Assembly: GCA_905207905.1 (NCBI GenBank) | Contig: CAJLNC010000011.1 | Coordinates: forward strand, 1-45,752 | Reading direction: 5' to 3' | DNA from: an uncultured Lachnospiraceae bacterium | GTDB lineage: Bacteria; Bacillota_A; Clostridia; Lachnospirales; Lachnospiraceae | DNA: 45,752 nucleotides | Position numbers and translations under genes: made by a program | Shown: positions 40,601 to 45,752 of the stretch, piece after piece | Layout: every line of letters begins with the position of its first letter | How positions within the stretch are numbered: the first letter of the stretch is position 1 | Notes under the pieces: generated by a model | What the model saw: the letters and a program-made list of their open reading frames with translations, nothing else | The model's database searches: none | What the model was told of the DNA's origin: nothing

Positions 40601-43600
40601 CTGGCCGGGAATCTGTATTGGATGAATCCGGAGAGCGGGAGACTGGAGAAATGCGACGGCGGATATTCCGATGCTTCCTATCGGGTGGCTTCCGGGATAA
40701 ACAATAGTTACTATCTTTACCTGTGGGATCGATACCAGGATAGTATGGATGAGCTTCAGGGAACCGTATCCTTGTCTGCCTACAAAGAAGCAGAGTCCTA
40801 TGACATCGGCATGGGGCAGACCTGTCAGGCTCTTTTGCTGGAGAACCGGATGTGGAACCTTCCTGTCACCATTTCCTACGGAGAGGGAGAGGAGCCGGAA
40901 CTCATAGACCATTGGGAGGTGACCACGGCAGAGCTTGATCTGGGAGAGGAAGGCTCGGACTGGGGCGAAGCCCTTTGGAGCCGCACTTCCGTAGGGGATG
41001 ATATGGTACTGTTTTTGTGGAATAAGGAGAGGGCAAAGCTTGTTTCCCCCTATTCTTATTATGATTATCAGGAGCAGGAGATCCCCCTGGGAGCTTACTC
41101 CCTGATCCTGCAGGTGAACGGTGAGATCAAGAAACGGCAGGATTTTACCCTCCAGATGAGCAGAGCCGGGGAAGCGATCCCCCTGGAGCCGGAGGGAACG
41201 TACTCCGGGGAGATCGGGGGAAGAGGGTCTTTGATCTATTCCTTTGCTCCCGATGAGACAATGGCAGGAAGCTACAACTTTTTTGCCAGAAGCGCCGGGG
41301 AGCATGACTTTTATGGAAGCCAGTACACCTGGGATCCCCAGGGACAGACCCTGATCCGGCGTGGATTTTTAGAGTCAGACTTTTCTGGAAGCCTGTTGAC
41401 ATCGCTGGCTTCCGGGTATGAATATTACTATGTGCTTTCTAATCTCCAGGATGCGCCGGGAAGCGTCTCTGTCAATTTTGATTATCAGGCGGAGGTCACC
41501 GGAGTCAGGATCCTTTCCTGGCCGGAGCGCACCCAGTACATAGAGGGCCTGGGGATCCAGGTTGAACAGTGGGGAGAAATCCGGGAGGATTTTTGGAGCC
41601 CCAGAGGCCTGGAGGTGCAGTTATCCTACAGCAACGGAAAGACGGAGCTCCTTACCTGGGATCGGGATACCTATGAGTATGATTCCAATGGAAACGGATT
41701 GGAGGCTGTACTGTACAAAATGGTGGACGGAGAGCCGGATTGGCAGCAGGAACATTTTAGTGAGGAGTTTTTGGCAGCAGGAACCTACGCTCTGTCTGTG
41801 CGGCCCACCTTCGGGGATTTTGGAATCCAGGAATGGACCCCCATTACAGTGCAGACAAGGGCGGAGGCCGCAGCAGGCAATCCCTTCCGGGATGAGAAGG
41901 CGGCCTTTGAAAACCCGGACGGCTATTATGCGGGCGCTCTCTACACAGCCGGGGAGACCGGGCGGCTTGCCTTTGTCTCCGACGGGGAGCTTAACCAGGT
42001 GAAGCTCTATGAGAGGGAGACCGGGGAAGAGCTGTCTGTATCCATGGAGGGAGGCTTCGGCTTCAGCGCAGCTTTAGAGAAGGGCAAAAGCTATGAGATC
42101 CTGGTAGATCCCAGGGAAGCGGGAGACTTCTCCATCTCCAGAAGCACGGCAGTAAAGCTAAATACCGTCACCCTGCTCTCCAATGGAGAGAAGGAGTTTC
42201 TCTCAGGCATTGATACCTTTGACGCCGGGGGCTGGAGGGTGCAGGCGGTTTATGAAAATTCTCAGGAGACCATTACCCTTTCAGGCAATGAGAAGGATCA
42301 GTACGGCAATGCCTTCCGGTATGAGGTAAGAGAGAAGGAGACCGGAAGGATCGTCAGTGAGGACGCATCCTGGGACACTCTGGAGCCGGGAACCTATCTG
42401 GTGACTGCTGTTCACAGGACGATAGAGGAGATCCGCTCCGAAAATTCCGTGGAGGTAACCTATGGAAAGGCGGACGTATCCTCCCTGCCCAAGGTGGCGG
42501 CAGATCAGGACTTTACCGTAGCTAAAAATAACAAATACCAGCTCTTTGCCTTTACCCCGGAAAAAACAGGCTATTATGAGCTGGAGGACGAGACAAAGAA
42601 TACCTTCTGGTTTTATGAGCAGACCTCTTCCTCCCTGCAGATGGTGAACAGTTATCTGATCCAGGGAACTACCTATGTGCTGGCTGTGCAGCATTCTCCG
42701 AAGGAGCAGACCGCCAGGATCCATGGGCTTGTAAGCTCCAAGCTTCCGGGTCAGGGAGAGACCATAGAGCTTCCGGGCGGAGAAGATCGGCTCTATGAGT
42801 ACAGCCCAGAAGAGACGGGGCAGTATGTGATCAGAGTGAAAGACTCTCAGGGTCTGTGCAAGGCCGGAAAAATATTCTTGCAGATATTTACGGCAGGGGG
42901 AAGCGAGCTGATGTACAACAGCATTTCCCAGGAAGATGGGTATGCCATCGGCTGTGATCTGACAGCGGGAGAAAGCTACCAGATCAAGGTGTCCAATGCG
43001 GCTGACCAGACAGCACAATGCGGACTGTCAGTACAGAAGGCGCCGAAGGCAACAGATTTTACGATCCTTCCCAAAGACTTTGAGGCAAGTGTACCGGCGA
43101 TATTTATAGGGCTGGTTCCCGCCTCCCAGGTGTTTGAGATCCAGTTTACCTATGAGGACGGAAGCACCCAGACCATTGCCCCGGAGACAATGGACAGCTA
43201 TGGAAACAGAGTAGACTGGAACTGGGAAATCCTTGAAGATCAGGTAGAGTATACCGTTTATTTCCATGAGGAAGACATAGAGCGAACCTACCGGATGAAG
43301 CTTTCTCAGATGGATGTGGCCCAGGCTCCGGCTCTGAAGGCCGGCGTTCCCGCAGAAGGTCAGGTAAATGAATTTGGATGCCAGTACTATCACTTTGTTC
43401 CAGAGACCAGCGGCGAATATATGATCCAGGTCACTGGTGAGAAGGGATACTATCAGACGGATCTGGGAGTGGTTGCCACCAACGAGGTAAACGACTGGAG
43501 CGGCGTCCAGTATCTGAAGAAAGGGCAGCTCTACGGCATCTCTATCAGAACCTGGAATCAGATCCCGGAGAACTTCACTGTGGAGGTGAGACGGAGGAAA

Positions 43601-45490
43601 ACAGTGGAGAGCCTGACCCTCCTTACCCCTCCGGAGCCTGTTTTCTCAGAGCTGACAGGAGAGCCGAAGGGCATGACCCTGAAGGTGCAGTACACAGACG
43701 GCACCACCGGCGTCATTGCAGCGTCGGATTACCAGGATCCCTACGGCAATCAGATCCTGGTGGAGCAGCGCCGGCTGCCTGATGGAAGAAGCAGATATAT
43801 TGCCGTCTGCGGAGGGCGCTCTGCCTTCGGCGACGTCCGTGGTCTTACGGTAGAAGAGCTTCCGAAGATTTCAGAGGAAACAGATCTGGAGGCTGCCTTA
43901 AAGAAGCAAAACGGAAACCGGGTGATTGCCTCCTTTGTGCCGAAGAAGGACGGATTTTATAGAATAAAGACGGATTTCCAGGGACAGATCGGCCTTTCCA
44001 AGGCTGGAGACGAGACCTTAAGCTGGCTGAAGGAGTTCCCGGCCTATCTAAACGCCGGGGAGCGATACGTAGTATACATAGATTTTGTGGACGCCGGGGA
44101 GCAGACGGTTCATCTTCGGATGGAGCTTCTGTCGGAAGGCCAGGAGCATCAGCATACACCTGGAGATTGGGAGACGGTAAAGGAACCCACCTGCGCCGTG
44201 TCAGGAAGCAGGGTGCAGAAGTGTACCGGGTGCGGAACGGTTGTAAAGGAAGAGACTATCCCTGCCACAGGAATACACTCACCTGGAGCCTGGGAGACGA
44301 TAAAGCAGCCCACCTGCGCCGTGTCAGGAAGCAGGGTGCAGAAGTGTACCGTTTGCGGAGCACTTTTAGGGCAGGAACCTATCCCTGCCACAGGAAAGCA
44401 CGCCTTCGGCGCCTGGAAGGTGACTAAGGAGGCCACCGCTCTGGCGGCTGGCGTGAATACCAGAGCCTGTACCGTCTGCGGCAAGAAGGAGACAAAATCC
44501 ATTGCCAAGCTGAAGGCCACCATGAAGCTGAATGTTACAAATATCACCCTGAAGCTGAAGCAGTCCACCACCAAGGTGACGGTGACGGGACTGGCCAGGG
44601 GAGACAAGGTGAAATCCTGGAAATCCAGCAACACCAAGATCGTGAAGGTGGACAATAAGGGCAAGATCACAGCTCAGAATAAGACGGGAAAAGCCACCCT
44701 GACCGTTACCCTGGCCAGCGGCAAGACCGGGAAGGTGACGGTGACGGTTCAAAAGAGCACGGTCAAGACCGCCAAGATCGGCGGACTAAAGTCCAAGGTG
44801 ACGGTGGCAAAGGGCAAAACCCTTGCACTGAAGCCAGTGCTGACTCCCATCACCTCTACGGATAAGATCACCTACACAAGCTCCAATAAGAAGGTGGCCA
44901 CCGTAACCAGCAAGGGCGTGATCAAGGGCGTGAAGGCGGGAACTGCCGCCATCACGGTAAAGGCCGGAACTAAGAAGTTTACAGTAAGGGTGACGGTGCC
45001 AAAGACGAAAACCGTCTCCATCACCAATCTGAAAAAGTCCTATACCCTGAACAAGGGCAAGACGCTGACCCTGAAGCCCAAGCGGAATCCCTCCAACAGC
45101 GACGAGGGGATCACCTACGCAAGCTCCAATAAAAAGGTGGCTACCGTAACCAGCAAGGGTGTGGTAAAGGCGCTGAGGGCAGGAACGGCTGTAATTACTG
45201 TAAAGTCCGGTTCCAAGAAGGTAACTGTGAAGATCACAGTGCCAAAGACTAAGACAAAGTCCCTGACCGGCCTGAAATCCTCTTACACGTTGAAGATGGG
45301 AAAGACCCTGACGCTAAAGCCCGGGAAAAATCCTTCCAACAGCGAAGAGGGCATTACCTATGTAAGCTCCAATAAAAAGATTGCCACTGTTACCAGCAAG
45401 GGGATAATCAAGGGAGTGAAGAAGGGAACCGTCTATATCACGGTGAGATCCGGCGAGGTTTCCAAAAAGGTGAAGATCGTAGTAAAATAA
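37697..45490 (+). CDS. 2597-aa secreted multidomain surface protein
   Basis: Signal peptide 1-28 (KRRLLASWMAAAVALTS to VYA). Residues ~30-230 are very rich in Glu, Ser and Thr (SESETE-like runs). Residues ~235-2140 hold about eight repeats of ~200-230 residues, each joining a PPC-like beta-sandwich (YYQFTPTQETAGEYVFYT) to an Ig-like segment with a Y-x-D/N-G motif (VYGDGSSD, VYTDGSEE, TYEDGSTQ, QYTDGTTG). Next come three 41-residue units with paired CxxC (starting at His 2153, 2194 and 2235), then Lys-rich group-2 bacterial Ig-like (Big2) domains to the end. No LPXTG, SLH or dockerin was seen. AGGAGG ribosome binding site. Likely adhesin or scaffold; ligand unknown. Confidence 0.88.
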   Translation: MKRRLLASWMAAAVALTSIPVNPLPVYAGEGMEDLILMDEEIPPSGALEEEPGNASVPGSEGASGGNTPSGSVGEGVLIGNGLIEDLDFEEVPLTPGLEPESQWESESETECESETETAADSKLETVFDPEAEEQMSQETEVSQEFETQPEGQGQTLGEGETEVVLDFESETEPSQEILLDTETEGLGEDPLSLESESESEDPLISEPALMMLSAKDQEPLSAEEILAQAVELSAGGQYQASWGPGERVYYQFTPTQETAGEYVFYTTDRISDTAILWYQKTENGLESLSGGDERINAVLSCNLEAGVTYVFEVKNPSLAESSAGGCQVHFRQPSSVASLEVASIKAQYRVDEVWDGLVGIQEDGVGLKVVYGDGSSDTVSRWGWTNVSMNETPVTLLSGSTSQGKSIYGRLEQNGQVVDLPAEGEGLGIRPGSYTLRLYHTETDIWEYDPETAIEAEAEFQITETQEGTFGTAYSLPYGEAVAFSYTAPKTGEYVLKNTGSNPAQLKIYEKRDGAYFLQTEHWGGNISSVSLEEGKSYSLVYCNRASRETALDAKVEIFAKKRLQQIRVEKVSCGIFDFQKLREDFPVTLVYTDGSEETIRQWEHDWQYNEEDGSNRILGFRQTTAWEDTIQIGFFKDGQQLELFESDEIAPAPGTYELRASLKDYSNQEAGEGAGSIALTLDPAGSLNGGESVSAEYALGDADSCVVALDPARTGLYSLRVDPGNTGIYAQMYKREPDSQKYVRDPDFGINELEGYPAEWPGRIFQTGSSYCLVLSRKNEGENASGTVTFEKQQEAQALVIEGADQAGIATSAFNLRAQLFSLTVKVLYDNGEAESVAEWSYGYQYQFGCDVLSGRTESGYEVFLTVKKGETYVDIPWSGDFLIYGDYTLAAVSELIRDSQTGAYVPAKSAQLPISSTLGNEETVTVGEEKPFSLIPGGEGKAFRVELPEEGTYVISQSSAEGSDNLAGNLYWMNPESGRLEKCDGGYSDASYRVASGINNSYYLYLWDRYQDSMDELQGTVSLSAYKEAESYDIGMGQTCQALLLENRMWNLPVTISYGEGEEPELIDHWEVTTAELDLGEEGSDWGEALWSRTSVGDDMVLFLWNKERAKLVSPYSYYDYQEQEIPLGAYSLILQVNGEIKKRQDFTLQMSRAGEAIPLEPEGTYSGEIGGRGSLIYSFAPDETMAGSYNFFARSAGEHDFYGSQYTWDPQGQTLIRRGFLESDFSGSLLTSLASGYEYYYVLSNLQDAPGSVSVNFDYQAEVTGVRILSWPERTQYIEGLGIQVEQWGEIREDFWSPRGLEVQLSYSNGKTELLTWDRDTYEYDSNGNGLEAVLYKMVDGEPDWQQEHFSEEFLAAGTYALSVRPTFGDFGIQEWTPITVQTRAEAAAGNPFRDEKAAFENPDGYYAGALYTAGETGRLAFVSDGELNQVKLYERETGEELSVSMEGGFGFSAALEKGKSYEILVDPREAGDFSISRSTAVKLNTVTLLSNGEKEFLSGIDTFDAGGWRVQAVYENSQETITLSGNEKDQYGNAFRYEVREKETGRIVSEDASWDTLEPGTYLVTAVHRTIEEIRSENSVEVTYGKADVSSLPKVAADQDFTVAKNNKYQLFAFTPEKTGYYELEDETKNTFWFYEQTSSSLQMVNSYLIQGTTYVLAVQHSPKEQTARIHGLVSSKLPGQGETIELPGGEDRLYEYSPEETGQYVIRVKDSQGLCKAGKIFLQIFTAGGSELMYNSISQEDGYAIGCDLTAGESYQIKVSNAADQTAQCGLSVQKAPKATDFTILPKDFEASVPAIFIGLVPASQVFEIQFTYEDGSTQTIAPETMDSYGNRVDWNWEILEDQVEYTVYFHEEDIERTYRMKLSQMDVAQAPALKAGVPAEGQVNEFGCQYYHFVPETSGEYMIQVTGEKGYYQTDLGVVATNEVNDWSGVQYLKKGQLYGISIRTWNQIPENFTVEVRRRKTVESLTLLTPPEPVFSELTGEPKGMTLKVQYTDGTTGVIAASDYQDPYGNQILVEQRRLPDGRSRYIAVCGGRSAFGDVRGLTVEELPKISEETDLEAALKKQNGNRVIASFVPKKDGFYRIKTDFQGQIGLSKAGDETLSWLKEFPAYLNAGERYVVYIDFVDAGEQTVHLRMELLSEGQEHQHTPGDWETVKEPTCAVSGSRVQKCTGCGTVVKEETIPATGIHSPGAWETIKQPTCAVSGSRVQKCTVCGALLGQEPIPATGKHAFGAWKVTKEATALAAGVNTRACTVCGKKETKSIAKLKATMKLNVTNITLKLKQSTTKVTVTGLARGDKVKSWKSSNTKIVKVDNKGKITAQNKTGKATLTVTLASGKTGKVTVTVQKSTVKTAKIGGLKSKVTVAKGKTLALKPVLTPITSTDKITYTSSNKKVATVTSKGVIKGVKAGTAAITVKAGTKKFTVRVTVPKTKTVSITNLKKSYTLNKGKTLTLKPKRNPSNSDEGITYASSNKKVATVTSKGVVKALRAGTAVITVKSGSKKVTVKITVPKTKTKSLTGLKSSYTLKMGKTLTLKPGKNPSNSEEGITYVSSNKKIATVTSKGIIKGVKKGTVYITVRSGEVSKKVKIVVK
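44153..44520 (+). repeat. 123-bp tandem repeat encoding CxxC units
   Basis: Three 123-bp units (starting 44153, 44276 and 44399). Units 1 and 2 share long identical stretches at the DNA level, including PTCAVSGSRVQKCT; unit 3 is diverged (ACTVCGKKE). Each encodes a zinc-ribbon-like Cys...CxxC pattern. The near-identity suggests recent duplication. Confidence 0.88.
44800..45487 (+). repeat. Big2 domain repeats at the C-terminus
   Basis: Repeated blocks with YTLNKGKTLTLKP, NPSNSDEGITY, SSNKKVATVTSKG and GTAVITVKSG-type motifs occur about every 246 bp (82 residues), three related copies after a more diverged first one. Confidence 0.85.
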
Positions 45491-45563
45491 GATCAGAGCA
45501 TAATTAGAAGCAGGGAGACTGCAAAAGATGTCTGTCATACCAGGTTGACGGAACAAAGTGAAA

Positions 45564-45676
45564 GGCGCTGCAAAATATGGCTCCCGGTGGACTTTCGGTG
45601 GGTTTTCGCAGAAAACGGATTCGTTTTCAGAGAAAGATCAACCGGAAGGGTACCGCCGGAGGTATTTTGCAGCACC
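45564..45676 (+). repeat. long-palindrome repeat, copy 3
   Basis: GGCGCTGCAAAATATGG at the left and GGTATTTTGCAGCACC at the right pair, with an inner GAAAACG/CGTTTTC stem. More diverged than copies 1 and 2, but of the same length and layout. It lies after the giant gene, 74 nt beyond the stop. Confidence 0.8.
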
Positions 45677-45752
45677 GTCATCAAATGTAATGCCCCAGAT
45701 CCCCTCTAATGCGCTGCGAATTGCATCAGCCGCACTTAAATCAAACGCAATA
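45638..45752 (-). CDS. possible 3' end of a gene running in from the right edge
   Basis: A minus-strand frame is open from the edge to a TGA at 45638-45640. It reads IAFDLSAADAIRSALEG and then IWGITFDD before entering the palindromic repeat, where it ends GAAKYLRRYPSG. The first part looks protein-like (alternating hydrophobic/charged); the final ~12 residues come from the repeat. Too short to assign; it could be chance. Confidence 0.3.
   Translation of the reverse strand, partial: IAFDLSAADAIRSALEGIWGITFDDGAAKYLRRYPSG

Noticed and set aside
44149..44752. Long minus-strand frames under the C-terminus of the giant protein
   Set aside because: Open only because of the repetitive Lys/Thr/Val codon use on the plus strand; no start site or protein pattern.
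45641..45752. MnmE C-terminus for the edge frame
   Set aside because: It has an AFDL...ALEGIWGIT stretch loosely reminiscent of MnmE ends, but lacks the FCxGK terminus; too short to name.

Overview
The window looks like a chromosomal segment from a spore-forming, anaerobic, gut-type Bacillota, most likely the Lachnospiraceae. The reasons are a moderate GC content with strong GGAGG-type ribosome binding sites, GerA-type germinant receptor genes, an F420-hydrogenase-beta-like protein paired with a pyruvyl transferase, a class-1B dihydroorotate dehydrogenase with PyrK, and a very long Ig-like/zinc-ribbon surface protein. The genus cannot be fixed from sequence alone. The first ten bases match the 3' end of the Illumina adapter, so the left edge is a contig end with untrimmed adapter.

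Layout. 11-799: 3' end of an FtsX-like ABC permease. 906-1938 (minus): ArsR regulator plus small nitroreductase-fold protein. 2354-5893: response regulator, BcrA-like ABC ATPase, ABC-2 permease and histidine kinase, a peptide-antibiotic sensing and resistance type of cassette. 6015-7070: NADP-type secondary alcohol dehydrogenase. 7359-12644: pyrimidine operon pyrC-pyrF-pyrK-pyrD followed by a YitT membrane protein. 12893-13639: SDR oxidoreductase. 14005-21411: a second two-component system, then a lipid-anchored thioredoxin-like protein, two ATPase-permease fusion exporters, a 51-aa CXXC membrane peptide (CD1871A-type) and a polytopic 4Fe-4S protein. This looks like one extracytoplasmic redox/export module. 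21710-23258: ispE and a GntR regulator. 23540-27021: gerA-type germinant receptor A, B and a short, possibly broken C subunit. 27591-29090: mgtE. 29324-35886: cell-surface polysaccharide genes (GT-C-like membrane protein, pyruvyl transferase, FrhB-like Fe-S protein, flippase, GT2). 35973-36839: CwlD-like amidase. 36941-37138: an AT-rich 65-aa membrane protein between exact 20-bp direct repeats. 37697-45490: a 2597-aa secreted multidomain protein. 45638-45752 (minus): possible 3' end of a further gene.

Non-coding structure of note: a dispersed family of ~113-bp long-palindrome repeats (three full copies and one half copy) whose arms stay self-complementary while differing between copies; the direct-repeat-bounded mini-insert after the amidase gene; a branched RNA-like structure between pyrF and pyrK; an intrinsic terminator whose stem contains the ribosome binding site of the amidase gene; and a 17-bp tandem repeat running through the yitT stop codon.

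No tRNA, rRNA, CRISPR array, transposase or integrase gene was seen. All functions are inferred from motifs and family resemblance read by eye; no database search was possible.
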